A stretch of DNA of 64,000 bases from Protonemura montana (GCA_947568835.1 OX387602.1:26463021-26527020); one strand, 5' to 3'. Counted from the first letter of the stretch, positions 48,601-62,900 are shown. Numbers and translations: made by a program. The notes: generated by a model from the sequence alone, not told the origin.

Positions 48601-51600
48601 GATTCACTGTCAACAAACATAAGAGACAACAAAGGCTCGGACGGGCGCTGTAATGCGATGCCAACGCGCGGGCTGCCCGCGTTGCCGCCAACGTGCTAAC
48701 GCTCCAACGCCAACGTGCCCGAGTTCCCCCGAGCTTGCCCGAGTTTCAAGCAATCGGCGACAAATCGTGTGCCAATATTGCGGACAGAAAGTCATAAATT
48801 GTCAGTAACCAAGACTGAATGTGATTTTTCATTGAGCTTTCTGTGGAAGAGTCCTGGTCGGCCGGAAGTTGAGCTTCATAACGGCGAGGAAAGCTCACGG
48901 CACGTAGCCAGAGAAATAAAATACATATTTCAGAAGGTGGGTGTGTTTTATATAACCAATTTTAATAATAACCAATACATTTTCGCTAAATATTTCGTTC
49001 CATGCCCAAACTATTCACGAATCAATCTAGTCCTTTAATTTGCACTCTATTATTGACAATTAAGGACTGTTGCTCTGGTAGCTCGTCATAAGGCAGCTGA
49101 CCCTAAGTAGGGTAATTTTAATATTACAAATTAGGAAAGAACGAATTGCTGAACATTAAAAAACGCAAAACATCAATTTTCTAAACTTCGTAGACGCTTT
49201 ATGGTGACGTCAACAAATTACATCTTGCTGTTGTATGTTGACACATAAAAAGAGGCTTTGCGCAAAGGTTTTTAAAAAAAACGACAAAGCTGTCGCCTAT
49301 TGAATGCTGAAAGGCTGCAAAGCAGTGTGCGAACCTAATGCAATCAATAATATCGCAACTATAGCCCGTCATTTTCACTCAACCATGCGAAGAAATCCGT
49401 GCCACCCTAAGCCTGGTGTCAAAATCAGGCGAGAAACTGTTGTCAAAATGTATTGTTCCGTACTTTGACCTTGCTACCAGACCACACATATAGAAAAATT
49501 CTCATGTAAGGCTCCCCCCCCCCCAACCCCTCCCTCCCGTTTCATTATCATCGAAATATTGCGGGCATTAATATCTCGACAAGGAAAAGATAATACAGCT
49601 GGGTGCAGGGGCAACCTCCGTTCCCGGGCACCCTATCAAGGCCGTTTAGTCGTTCCAAGGCCAACCTGGAATCAAGAATAAATATCGCTCTCTGGAAGGG
49701 CAGACGTGACAAAACGTGCTTGTTAAAGGTATACAATTCAGAACATTAAGGAAAATATATCGATTAAAACTATGAAAAAGACTGACTTTGTTTCTAAGTC
49801 CAATCAAAATTGCAACTACCAAACAAAACTGAGCCCAAATCACCTCGTTGTGGTGAATAACATGTTGCAACGCCTTGCCCACAGACCCCTGTGATTCACT
49901 TTATTTACTACGAATTCCATTTTGATTAATTGCTAGCCGCCCGAGCTCTATCCGATGTTTATCGCGTGGGGTGCTGGCGTGGGCGAGGGTGGGTCTATTC
50001 CACCCCTCCACACTGACCGCTGGGCAAGAGCAGGCGAGCGAAGGTCGGAGGCCCCTCGGCGTCTATGGTATAAAACCCGCTAATGCGCGTTGTATAAAGA
50101 ATGAAACTTACAACAATGTCTGATCATTATGGGATTATCAGAGCGCAATGTGTTTATTTGGTTGATGGACACAATAGGAAAGTTAATAATTGATTATTAA
50201 TTATTGATTTATAATATGGGTTAGACCTATTATGTGTTTAGTAAAAACAGAGTAGGTGTTAGTTAGAAAAAGTTATCCCGGCTAGAATGTGGGTAAATTC
50301 TCTAATAATTTAGCTATCCCGCTCGTGGTCAAAGACACGTTAAAATTACTCTGAACTTAACGGTATTAATTTTATGAAATTATTACATGGCATTAGAAAT
50401 GCGTACGTTAAATCGAATGCATGAAACATTCAGTTACCTATAACCTGCATCATTGCAGTCAGCGTTAAGTTTGCATGTCACCAGTTAACGGTTTCAGGGG
50501 ACAATTTGAATCAAGCGTTGGCATGCTAATTTATAGGGGAATTACATCGTGTTGTTAGAGCAGATAAAGTTTGACACGAATGCACGTTTTATAGAATAAA
50601 ATTGTGTGCTTCACAACATTTTGCGATGTCTACTTGGTTTTATTCAGAATTTAATTCAAATCGCCAATGTTTAAAGAGTTTTTCTTTCATGCATCGACAC
50701 AGAAATGATTGGACTTACGTGATAAACACATGTGTTCATTTGTTGCTAGCCCATAAAGTCCTCGAATCTTTCGTCAATATGCCAAAAGCAGATCATGTCT
50801 TTGCTGTGTTTGTCTTCGCATACATAAATTCAATAAATATGCGGTTTTTTTATTTATAACCATGATGTTCCCAAGGGTTGAGCGTGATGGAGGTCGGTAT
50901 CCATTTCAAAACAAGGAAGTGAGGGCCACTCAAGAGTTCTCAAGTCCGCTTTGCATAAATACGGGAGCACATTGGGTCAACAAACTGTCCGGGGGGCACG
51001 AACCCCGACATGCTCGCGACTCCCCAGGCACCGATTAGCTTCTACACCCTCGGTAGGTAATTGATGATGTTTCTCTGTGCAGGGTGCACGTCATGACATT
51101 TACACAACAGCTAGCGCATTGTGACGGGAAGACCCTGCGATCGAGGGGTCAAGCACTGTCACACTAACTGCATCACAGAAACGCTTTTTTAGCGACGATT
51201 TGATTTAATTTTTATGGGATAGTATTGTGTGTGCTGGCTTTGATTATTAACATTCGTGTTATGATCATGCTTTCCTCACAGAACATGGAAGTCGTGCATT
51301 AAGAAGAGGAAAATTAGTGGCTTAAGGTTCCAAATTGGTGAATTATTGTCTGGAACCTAAAATTTGTAGACGTAGGGAAATCCAGGTGGAAAATGTCTGC
51401 ATAATCAGTAAGTTGCCAGCAAATAGAATTGGCAAGGTTCCTTCAAGGTTCATTCCTCCTTGAGCTTCTTGACTGTATAGTGTATATAGCATCATTAACT
51501 GACAGCTACCTGGAATTGATAATGCCACCCTGCCATATAATAGTTCCCGCAAACACCAAACATAACGGTACTCATTAATCTTGAACTTGGGCACAATTGT

Positions 51601-53323
51601 CTCCTTTTTATGTTACAACAATAAAACTGTATATTTTCAGTAGAATACTTCTTTTTTATCACCTGTATGATGTATCTACACTCCAATCATGAAATTTGAG
51701 TCCAACACAATAATCATCGATCGGAGAAAGGCAAAAATTGATTGGTCGAAATGTAAATGAGCGGGATGTGTAAACATAAGGGTCACTATCAACCGGCCGA
51801 TACCGGCAACAAAAAGCAGCAACAATGCGGCAACCATGCGTGCCTCTTCCAGACATGTATACCATCGAGGTGGGTAATTGGGACACAGGCTCGATCGCCA
51901 TTAAAATTATCTTGATGTGGGACGAACATGACAATACTCAATTGGGTCTAAAAATGAAATGTATACCACTATAGAATACTTTTGTATAAGTGATTTTAGT
52001 TGCGATCGATAAGTCTGCCAGATCTGAAACCCCTTACTAGAGTCTTAAAGAAAGCTTTCTGCGTGTGCTTTGGCTATAAAATAAAGTCATATACAAATAA
52101 ATAATTAATCGTGTGCCTGTCGCTGTTTTGAATGCGAATTTGATGCTAATTGAAGATTTATTTTGTTTTTCTTTCAAATTACGCCACATATCAATGCAAT
52201 TTGGAAAAGGAGGCGACAAGATACCTGTACTTCTGTACAGGTGCGGCCTGCGCAGAGTAAAAAGACAAAACTCTACCTCAGAAAATCAAGGGTTGTTAAT
52301 CGATCTTCAATGGGCATAATTTATTCCATTATAGAATCGCATTACGGGGTTTTGCAAGAACTGGGTACAGAATAATGTCAATGTCATTGTCGAAGCGCTA
52401 AATTATGCACGCACGCTAAAGGGCAGAATGAGGCACAGGTACGCCGTGGAGCTCGAGTGGATTTGAGCAAACACAGATTAGTCTTATAGACCATGCCGCT
52501 ATTGTATGGCGCAGTTCACTCAAAAATAGACAGTCGTTTCCAGCTAGGCCTTTAGTGAGTAAATAATTGACGTCCTTATTGAGAGGTCCCACGATATTGA
52601 TAAAGCTAACAAATTATTCATGGGTATTATTATGAAAACGAGGTTATACCAAAAGGAAATGGGTCCAAACTAGCATGGTTGTTGCTTTTGTTTAGTCCCT
52701 ATTTACTTTTTCTTGCAAGTTTCAACAGATGAAAAAACTAAGCAAAATAAGAAAAAAGCAGTAGAAAAAACTATTTAAATTCTTCAGAAAAGGGCTTTTC
52801 TGTCGAATTGTTTTTCCAACGTTGCAAAATGAGTTCAAAAGAAATAAATTGGTCGCAAATTATAGCCTGTGGTGTTTAACGAGACGCTGTTTCGGATATG
52901 GACCCTCATCATACTGGTCGAAAGAACCTGCACTGAAGGATCATTGGGGCTTGATAACCGAAGATAACTAACTTTTAGGAGAAAATTATGTTTACTCGTT
53001 ACATACATTCAATGAACTTGGTTCCGCTCTTGCTTCTCAGAAAATGCATGCAACTTAAAAGCAACACGACGTCTCAAAGAAAATATGTAGTGCAACTCAA
53101 CTCACTCGCTGCCTCTAGACCTTGGCAAGGTGCTGTTTCCAGTGAACCTGTCCGATCCCGCAGGACTTGAGCCTCGTAGTCGGCCCTGGCGCCCGGTGTT
53201 CCCGGACGGATTCTTTCCGGGACTGGAGCCTCGAGACCGGTTCATGGAGTTACCGCGACCCGGACTGGACCCCCGGGACGAAGCTGGACTCTTCAGCGCC
53301 ATCTCGGGGTGCATCACCATCAT
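39603..53323 (-). CDS. KIF12: KIF12/Klp54D-type kinesin
   Basis: Microtubule motor of the KIF12 family. Exons, minus strand: 53106-53323, 48313-48408, 48143-48221, 47621-47836, 45974-46117, 44869-45010, 44502-44596, 44195-44339, 42866-42984, 42240-42492, 41696-41918, 41075-41270, 40669-40760, 40408-40557, 39603-40329; 964 residues, all phases compatible. The motor (~97-445) shows [14 protein letters not shown]-loop [51 protein letters not shown], switch [10 protein letters not shown], switch II VDLAGSE, and [19 protein letters not shown]. The VRW..RGF.VE stretch and KLLADSL favour KIF12 over other classes. A coiled coil follows (~450-580). The N-terminal exon is basic and Ser/Pro-rich with repeated RGSSPG. 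The C-terminal 240-residue exon is Ser/Thr/Pro-rich without a known domain. The 40408-40557 exon start was chosen by phase and is less certain. Confidence 0.9.
41275..41296. repeat. (AC)n run forming a TG tract before a KIF12 3' splice site
   Basis: About 11 AC units on the plus strand. On the transcribed strand they read (GT)n, ending three bases (GAG) before the CAG acceptor of the exon starting at 41270, in place of a normal pyrimidine tract. Confidence 0.85.
42985..44194 (-). other. KIF12 intron, 1.2 kb
   Basis: Holds the CA microsatellite and short open frames with no family match. The flanking motor exons join directly (SLMVLGYCIASL), so no exon is missing. Confidence 0.7.
43520..43552. 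repeat. (CA)n microsatellite in a KIF12 intron
   Basis: About 16 CA units with one AA interruption, in the intron between the 44195-44339 and 42866-42984 exons. Confidence 0.95.
46118..47620 (-). other. KIF12 intron, 1.5 kb
   Basis: AT-rich with no coding signal seen. The flanking exons join as [18 protein letters not shown], in line with the family. Confidence 0.7.
48409..53105 (-). other. Large KIF12 intron, 4.7 kb
   Basis: Separates the basic N-terminal exon from the motor. It contains a GC-rich patch with direct repeats of CCAACG and GCCCGAG motifs (48655-48750) and a C-rich run (49516-49550). Short open frames (for example 51343-51594 and 50602-50859) show no family match. I see no nested gene. 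Confidence 0.6.
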
Positions 53324-54060
53324 CCCATGCAACGCCCAAGGGACGCAACCTCTGAAACAAACGGGAAACTCGGTGACGACTGGAAAAGACAGGATTTTAG
53401 TCAATTCTCAGACTCATGCTGCTATGAACCAAAATGGAATTCCGTAACTAAATTAGGAATATATATTGATTTATAGGCATATTATTTGAGAAATTGACAG
53501 TGAGTAATGATTTCGCGTGAGCTCTGGCTGAAAACTACTTGCGTGGAGTATAATTTACATCTACATCGGCAAGTTGGTTGATTCAAATAATATAATGTTT
53601 TAGATTACCTGCTAATTGAGGCATGGCAAAATTCGCACGAACGTAGCTGGTAACTTTGGTACAATGTATTACGCTATTAATTAAAACTCAACGCAGATAA
53701 TAATTACCTGAGCTTAAAGGATGCAATGCTTTTTTTTAGACAATCATGTTATACGTACGTCAGTTTTTTTCTTGACAAATTTAATTGTTACTTGAGAAAA
53801 TTCCCATCCAGAAACAAGAACCTCGCAAACTGCAACTGCTCCAAGCGTTTCACACGCTCCTTCAGCTGTCGCAGGGATATTCGACTCACCTAACTCGACG
53901 GCGTCACACGAGGAACCCACGCCGGAACCGACGCTGTGGCACCTGCTCGACGCTGGACGCACTACTCGACTGCGACGCGCGACGCTTCGCAGGGCGCCTT
54001 CCTCAGCGCCAACAGCGCAATTACCGATCGAAGCATTCACACGTGACCGACCAACACAAA
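53324..54060 (-). promoter_or_regulatory. Probable KIF12 5' UTR exons and promoter
   Basis: The exon carrying the KIF12 ATG (53323) begins after the acceptor TTTCAG at 53354-53359. About 530 bp upstream on the transcribed strand a strong donor, TTAG|gtgagt (exon end 53890), closes a GC-rich segment (about 53890-54060) that fits a non-coding first exon. The segment contains ATG CTT CGA, which opens a short upstream frame ending in TAG before the donor. No in-frame coding continues into the ATG exon. Confidence 0.5.
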
Positions 54061-56921
54061 CCTATCTGATATTCCCTCGAGTGACGTCACCGAGCCACAT
54101 ATTTCATGTATTGTTACTTTGGTTATTTGCCTGCCCGCTGTCATGCTGGAGTCGATATACACGCACGTTATTATTGAAATTAGATGCTACGATTTGACGA
54201 CGTGGGTGTTGAAACGTTGACCATCTGCTAAATGGTATCAGGGGAACAAGGCGACTCTTCAGAATGTTTTTTGGGGATTTCTTTGTTGGGCAACTTTAAT
54301 AAGGAAGAATGCCCAGAAGGAATAACGCCACAAAAATGATAGCCTGCGCCCTTTTGGTTGCAAGAGCGATTGAAATTTCGAATTTTGGTTACAACTAAGG
54401 ATGCAACTGCAAAGGGTGCTTATAGGAATTGAGAATAGGAAGTGGAGTGACCACATTTCTTTTGCGGAAACGGCTACATTTGCTTTTAAGTTTTTTACTG
54501 GCACGTAAAAATTTGGCAAGACTCCCTTAAAGAGCTCCAAGGATAAAGACTGCGACTGAGGTGTTACAAAAAATGTTCCTAATAAAGTTTCCTGAACTGT
54601 TATGGTCAGACAATAATTATTCAGATTTATTTTTACCACCTCAAGGTGAAGGTCACAGTCAAAGGGCTTACAACACCGTGCAGTCGTGAACTTATACTCG
54701 TTCTCAAATCTAAATAACGTCAATTCTGCTACCAGATAATTTATTCTGAATCGGCGTGGGCCTCGGTCGCCGCTGCCAACATGACATGCGCTCCATGCGA
54801 GTTGCCTCACGGCAAACGCAGGGGCACGCGACCACTGACCGACGCTTGCAGCGCCATCTATTGGCTAACATTCCAACCGCTTTGCTGGCCAATATCCAAC
54901 GAGGACTTGGGGGAAAACGTCAAAATATACACACATGTTTATTTAAATCACACTCAAGGTATTTTTCTGTTAATCTCAATATGCGCTTGTCAATGACACG
55001 ACTAGAAATATTGGTATTTTCCGTATAAGCGCGGTAGGCTTAAATGATATGATATTGATATCATATGATCCCTGCCAGGTCAGTTGAAATGAGAGAGACG
55101 AAGACTTCAATTTTTCCAGTCATGCCCGTAACAGGCTTACTCTTCAACGCAACCAAAGACGCATGGCAAGGCTATGAGTCTATACTCAGTCTAAATATTG
55201 GTCCCCTTGTGCATTTATTTCATGGCACTCGAATTCCCGAGTAAAACTTTGGCAAAATCTCAGTCACCGTCTCAGTCAAGACCCAGTCTTTGTTTCCAAG
55301 AAGTTATGCACTCGACACATATGTGTAGATAATTTACAACCACCACTGCAAATAGGTATCAAATATGCCTTTGTCACTTTCATATGCCGGAACAAACACA
55401 TGGCGGGGAGCGTAAAACCAAGAACCAAAGCAAGACAGCCTGTCCCTTGTGACCCACGCTCGCAAGAATCTGGTTAAAAGAAGGCGCAGAGTCGTAACGT
55501 GGTGTGATTCACTCAGTTTTCAAACTTTCTGCCTGATTAATAATCAAACTTACCTTGTACTTGTGGCGAATGATTGATAACGATTACGCGATTTAGCGAT
55601 GAATCATGAACTGCAAAGAAGACAGGCCCTTTTCCCTTTCCTGCGTGCTCATTCGTATTTTTAATATTATATTGGGATAGGTTGGGGGTGCTTGGTTAAC
55701 AAAGCTTTGACTTCACGGGTCAGATAATTTGTCCGGTCAGAAGGTGGTAAGTTTGGAGACACCTGTTTGAGTTGACCTTTGTTTCTGGCGAGACGGCACA
55801 ACTTAGAAAGTAAGGTATGGGCAGGTACATGGTACCTATTAACCTACAGTTGATAATTAAAACTCATTCAGCTGAAATGTTAACAGAGACATCACTAAAA
55901 ATTATGCTTATTTCATGATATGTGTCATTCAGTTCCTAGTCGCTCATTTAATGTGGGCTCAAAAATAACTCTCGACATCACAAAAACTGAATACAGTCCA
56001 ATGGTGGCAAAATTATTTCCATTTCATATTTCCGCGTGACTTTGGTGGCATACTAGTATGTGTACGACATACCATCTGGACGTTGTCCTGATTTCGCGGA
56101 ACAGCCGGCACTGGCGAGGACACATGAGGCACCGCTATGACCACGTGGCCCCCGCTCAGGTTTCTGCTGTCACTCAGAGGTGCAGCGCCTCGGATCGTGG
56201 ACGTAGCGCATTCAGATATAAGATACCGAGTCTGCTAGCCCAGGTGGACTCAGCCAGAACACTAAATGTCTACGTGTGTGGAAACGAAAAGAATAAAATA
56301 TAAATGTCACGAAATCAGATTGAAAACAATAGCGACCCTAACTGTTTCAATTCTGATTTAATTTCACAGAAATCCCAGTAACTCATTTGTTATTATCGAG
56401 ACTCAACTGTGGCGTACCTCATAAGTCATGAATCCGTGAGTCATGGTCAAGGCATGACCTCATCCCATCTTGAGCACATTAGAAAACCGTCTCAAAACAC
56501 ACCGTGTTGGATAACATGCAAACGAGGTTCGGCGAGGGCAGGGCACGCCAGGCACCCGCCTCCGACCGGCCGTCTTAGACATGTGCCAGTGGGCAGCCTG
56601 CTAAGCCTGCGTGCCGGTCTCTCGGCCGGCGGTTCCTTGAGCTCTCAGACGGCACCCATGCGTCTTGCCGAGCACACTGCCAGACGAGGACTTCCTTCGA
56701 TGTCTGACTCATGCGGCCAACGGCATTCGCACCTGGTGAGGTGAACGCGTGTGTCAGATTCCTCTCACTGAGTGAGCCCCCTGTGAGGGTGGTGTGAGTT
56801 CGTAAGTGATGATCAAGTACCTCGATGGGATTGTTTGAGAGTGTTATCGAGGTGGTTTGCGTTATACGTGTTGTGTTGTGTATGTGCGGACCAAAGTGTT
56901 TGTAATTAAGTGTTAATTATA
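54061..56921. other. Intergenic stretch between divergent KIF12 and myosin genes
   Basis: No gene recognised. A GC-rich patch at 54740-54870 contains CAGCGCCATCTATTGGC (54849-54865), which resembles a CTCF core. Sequence just upstream of 56922 (about 56560-56921) is GC-richer and is probably promoter and 5' UTR of the first myosin exon. Confidence 0.5.
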
Positions 56922-59900
56922 ATGATGAGCTTCACAGAAAGGTAATTATAATGCTTGGTATCGCTTATTTGCTTTTAATACGGGCTTGATTGGATATTGG
57001 AATGAAACAGGTCGACGCTCTGATGGATTGTTGTCTCGGACGGAACTAGTAGTATGCTGCTCTTTGACAGCCTTTAATAGAGCGGCTCCATTTGACCAGC
57101 CTTTTATTGTTCGTTTCTGGTGTTATTCTACTCTCGTACATCACTTGCCACAGGTAATTGCAAATAGCAATTATTATAATGTTCCGTCATCTTCTTATCA
57201 TATTACATACTTTATCAAACGAATAACAACCGCTTTTAGTACTCGAGTTATATTCTGTAGCTTCTTATTTTAAGTGCATGGGCCGCAAGGGAAAATTATT
57301 TAAAGTAGCGTGCAAAGAATACGAAAAAAACGTCCACTTCACTACTAAAACTTCTTTTTTATTACAAAGAAGAAATTCGTGAAGAAATTCGTGAAGAAAT
57401 TCTCATGACGATTTTCTCAACCTCAAGAAAAACATTGAATTAATGAGTCCATGTCATAAAGTTCACAGTGCATGAGCAAATTGAAATTACCGACCGTGTT
57501 TGTTTTTGACTCACACTCGAATATTAATATACGCGTCACGTTTTTCTCAAAGAAATCTCTGCGGACAAGTATCCGGGGCACGGCATTACTAAATGATAAT
57601 AAAAATCAGAGCTATTGTGATGGGTAACGCGTGAAGTTGAAATTGTCCCTGCCATGCCAACGATTGTTACAGAAATGTCCTCGTGAGAGAATGGCGCACG
57701 AAGAAAAAGCCCCAAACAGTTAGGCTTTGACACACCTTGACTCGGCCCGTGATGAGAAATGAGCCATGCCTTCAATTTTGACAAAGAAATAATTTAGGAG
57801 TGGAGAGGAGCAATAGAAATGCATGAACTTATGCAAATCTTCCCTAATACCCCAACGAACCGCAAATCCGATCGTGAAGTTTCGATTTCTGAATGAACGC
57901 TAGCGAAGAGCAGCAAGAATCTGGTTATAGCTCTGATTAAATCCGTTGTAAAGCCATATCAGCCCACGTTAAAATCATTTATCAGCCCATCATTCAATTC
58001 GATTAATCCATTAACTGAGCTCACATCCAAATACGGATCACAACGAGCTAATGTTTCTATCAATCTTATTTTGATTTAATACGTGCTAATTATACTTTTT
58101 GTCGTTCCCGTCCGTTTTCCCTGTCAGTTACCATATGTGTTTGTGTGTGTGTGTGTGTTAGCACGCCTAAGCGGCTAAAATTGACGTCACTTCTTCCTTC
58201 TGGTAGCAATAATGAAGCTATAAGCGGAGACAGTATTTTATGCAGAACACAACTACTCATCAGCTGCATGCACTAGAACTGCTAACAACAAGTCTCCGCG
58301 TGCAGGGCATGGCCATTTATTTATTGCAACTATTTGATCGTTGTTTTGCTGGGAAGCCAGCCAAACGAGCAAAGTCTGTTACTTTGTGTATCGGCGAGAA
58401 GTTTCCTGTACAACAGATGGATATTTCTAAAATTCATCGTCGTCGGATGCAACTGGTATCCGTGCATCGTCCATTTAATAAACTGACAGATCATGTGACG
58501 GTTATCCCTAGAAATAAATAGCTTATAAATCAACACTTAGAAGTTATAACTGCCCTTTTAAGGCATGAACACTATAATCTCGTGCACAGCGAACCTGGGC
58601 AGTGAACATGTAATCCAGTTTTGTATGGTGTTTAAGAGATGATGTAATGTCTTGTGTCCTAAAATTAAACGCGTACTTATTGGTTATACCGGTAATATTA
58701 GTAGTTTATTAGTGCCATCAATGGTTGCTTCATCGCACGGGCCGCTCATAATCCGAGACGTGAGACGAGATGAATTCAGACCGAATAAAGCAAAAGGAGC
58801 AAGTCGAATGCTGAGGCTGGCTCGCGAGAGATCGGCCATACATGGTAATCTTGGCTGGCTAAACGGGTACCGCCCACGCCTCCACTGTCAGCCGAGCAGG
58901 GCGCAACCCGTCTCGTCGTCAACGCAGTTGGGCGCGTTTCATCTCGATAACTGCATTTAACCCTCGGTATAGGCTCTTTAATTCTCGTCTCTTTCGGGTC
59001 AGTCGACCAGAATCGTCCGAAAGGATGTTCAGTAACTTCGAAGGTGAATGATCGCAGGACCATTGAATAAGTTTAAAAATAAAATCACGAGCAAACGAAT
59101 GGCACAAGTATTTCAAAATTAGTTAATTTGAAACATTTCTTGAAGTTTACGCCAACCGAACAGATTTTTAGTAAATCGCTGCGATGATGAAATTATTACA
59201 ACCCGGGAAATTACTTGATGATACAGGCAATAAATGCAAGTTGTCAATCGAACTAGATAAGAGTGGAAGTGAAGGATGCAGCTGCAAGTGCTCTGTACAT
59301 TTTTCGTACAGACTTAATTGGTTTCCAATTCTAGGCGCTCAATGAATACGAGCCTTTGGTTGAACTTGATTTTCTAAATGCGTCCGACTCGGAACAAGTG
59401 GTGAACTAGCATCCACCACGAATAGCTTCGCTAACATGTTGCCAAAATGGTGAATGGCTATGTCGTGGGTCTACTGGGCTAATCTTATTAGGGGTCGATG
59501 CCATCAACACTCGTTGGGAGGGAATCGAGTGAATACAAATCAATAGTGCGGTCTCTTTTCTGTGTTTCGCTTTCCAATGATAGTGTGCGATATTTTAGAC
59601 CCTCTTACCCTGTGGCACCCTGGAGCACCCTGTTACCCTGTACCAACTCATTATACACCCATAACAAACAACACTTACACCTAGTTTGGTTGTCGATTAA
59701 ACTTCTTCACGGTCACGGCTAAAATTATATTTCGTTTATGTTAAGCTTTTACCTCTTCTAAATCTCTTTAATAAGTCCGCAATCATATGAAACATATTAA
59801 AGACTTTTAAGAGATTACAGTCTATTATTTTATCGAGAAATGTAATCAATTTATATCTCCCGGCTAGCCACTATCTTTCGTCCGTTATCTGGTAGGTCGA

Positions 59901-62900
59901 TTAAATGATTAGACGGTGGGTATGGGCCAATTGGCCGAAGCCAGGCCCGCGCAGTTGCACCTAGCCTCTTGGTGTGGTGTGGACGTAGCGAGCGTCCATC
60001 GTCCTGATCCTTAGCCAGAAGTTTCTGCAGCGCCGCTAGCCACGATGAGCTCTCTACATCCGCCCGATGACAAAAGGTAATTCAATTGCGAGCAATTAGC
60101 ATTTTAAAACGGCCTGGGAGTTGTCGGCAACTTACGGGTTGATTGAATCCGACAAAGGTACTGATATCTAGTGCAAAGATAATATTGAATGCGACCGGCT
60201 TCAGTTTATATTATAACAATACGTTACAGGCGGGTAGGAGGAAGTACGGGAATAGACTAACTTGTTCGCGCGCGGAAGTCTGCAGCGCATTGCGTTTCTG
60301 GATGCATAGATGATACATTTCTGCGGGTAATTTCGGCGAAAATTCACTCATTACACGCAGCCTTAAGTTTGTCGATGGATATATTTCACAATATTTTCAG
60401 CAGACGGTTTCAAAATCAATCTCAAAATCTCAGTCAAATTAAAATTGGGCCATTTCTTCGGTTTTTCAGGTGTGTGTGTGTGTGTGTTTTTTTTTACCTT
60501 TTTGAGCCCTAAAGCACAGGTGTCATTAGCATTTACCATGTGATAATAAACATTGGTATACTTTTTTTCTTATCGATTGCTCGCGACCTTCAGGAATAGC
60601 ATTAATTGCTATCCGCTTATCACCCGAAATATTGGATATGGGACTAAAAAAACATAAAAAAATCATGGCAATGACTAACATTTTTTTAAGGTTATAGCCT
60701 CTTTTGGTGCCCAATTCCAAGACAAAAAAAATCCACAAAGCATATGAGATGCAATTATATTGAGGAGCTGAAATCACCTGTCAGGACTTGTCAATGCGGT
60801 CAATCCTTGGCGCATGGAAAATGAGATGGAAATATCTTTTTGAAACGAAATGGAATATCCTCTCCAAATTTACGGACAAACGTCAGATTACAATTGACTG
60901 TGCACCCGAACGTGCAAATAACAAAATAAAACAGCATTTTCAGTTTTGATATGAACTTGATCTAAAATTGTGACTACTTGCAGTTGAGGAACTTGGTATC
61001 ATACAGCAGCTATCTACTGATATGTTTAGCATTCATCCACAGTAATTACAATATACATTAATATCGTTTAGCTAGCTTTAAGCTGTTGGCCTCTAGCGAT
61101 AAGATTGTCTGATATATATCGCATATCAATAACGATGTAATGCATCCGATAATTTTGTAATCCTTGTCAGTGGAGAAAACTATAATGTTCAACTGAAAGT
61201 GGTACCTCCACTCATTTTTATCCACATCGATAAATTCTGGTTGCACAATTGTTTTTTTATTACGAATTTATTATACGAGTACTCATTACAGGTAGATACG
61301 AGATACGGCACTTATTTAAGAGTTTTCGTTTACGACCCTCCCGGCCTTAACACTTGACATTTCAGTTATATTTTTCGAATAAGATACAACTATCTTATAG
61401 GTAAACTATAAAAAATAGTTTTCTTCTAATCTGTATCAAGCTGATTAAAAATCGACCGCTTCTATTTTCAATTAACATAGAAATACCATTATGGCAAACC
61501 AAATTGGCTTCGATTTCCGAAATGGGTTGAAATTGAATGGATATCAATAAGTAACCCTCGCGAGTCCTCACCAGTGAGTGAAAGTTTTGAGTACTGGCAC
61601 GATTCTTGCAATGCTTTCTTCAGCCATTCAATCGCTTCCTTTTACGAATGATTATTGTGAATGTGATCGCGATCAGACGAATGTGATACGGTCGTAACGC
61701 GGATGGGAAGTAAAGTACCTTCCTGCCTGTGTCTATCCTGGTTCCCTATCATTACCGTGGTGTCGGCGCTCACACAGAACATCCTGGCTTCAAAGTTGAA
61801 TTATTCTTGCGTGAGGTACTTCTTGAAACAATGCTTTGCAACGCGAGCAATGTTCAAATTCAAAAGATTTCCATCGATTGAATTGATCACAGATTCGAAT
61901 TCAAAATTACGATCCGCCATGTTCCATTTGAGAAGCAACGAACTAGAGCACAAATAAAATTACAGTTTATTTGTAGACAGACACACTTCGATGTCGACAT
62001 TCACCTGTTCACGTCACTGCAATCGAAAAGTGTGAAAAGCGGGCTATAAAAGTATCGCGTGGCATCTGGGCAAGTGGTGATGATGCCTTCATGTCATTCT
62101 CATGAGGGTTGATTGCAGTACCGCATCAAATTAATTGACACGCGTGCAATGCATGGAGGTGGCACACAAAAAAACTGCAGAGAAAAGCATTGGCTTGTTA
62201 TCAGCCATTTGTTGAGTGCAGCTGTGAGACGACAGGTGAACTGCTCTCCGCAAGAAACCGTTTCTTGGAGTTATTGTACGCGAAGTGCTTAAAAGAAAGG
62301 GTGAGTCCTCGCGATTATTAGGATGTCACGTGCCTTTTTTTATTGTAATCGACACATTATCATTATTTCTGCACGCATCGCGAAGTAAATTTGACACTGA
62401 ACGCCAAATCTTTGGCTGGAACGAAGCGTACAGAAGCAGTGAGTTGTTAATTTTGGGCTAAATACCTAAACTTACACAGCAATAGACATGAAACGTGCTC
62501 GAACGGAAATGATAGACATGCTCGGCATATAGCTCATAAAGTGTTCCGCTCAGTTATCTCTTGCATTGTTGTAATTGAATTATCACGAATAATGTGCGCC
62601 TGAGATGCAATGACTTAGCGCTAACGCCGTAAGGAACCTCGCTGACTTCGAATCGTAGCCCAGAACTTCGCAGAGCTTCCATGTTCTATGACTGAGGTAA
62701 TTTGTCATTTTGGTTGCGAGCTTTCTTCCAGTGTGTCTTCTGGAAATGTTCTGTCTAGTACGGATGTAGATCGGCGTAGGAGAATATGGTACAAACATAC
62801 AACATCGCTTGTAAAATAGAAACACGTTCGAATATTTCTATGCGGGCTACAGGATTGGTATCATGGGAGTTCTGAGGGCATATGTGCACCACAATTCGGA

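Noticed and set aside
57001-57152. Possible third alternative first exon of the myosin gene ending CCACAG|gtaatt
   Set aside because: The reading frame before it has no convincing start in the phase needed for the exon at 63224.
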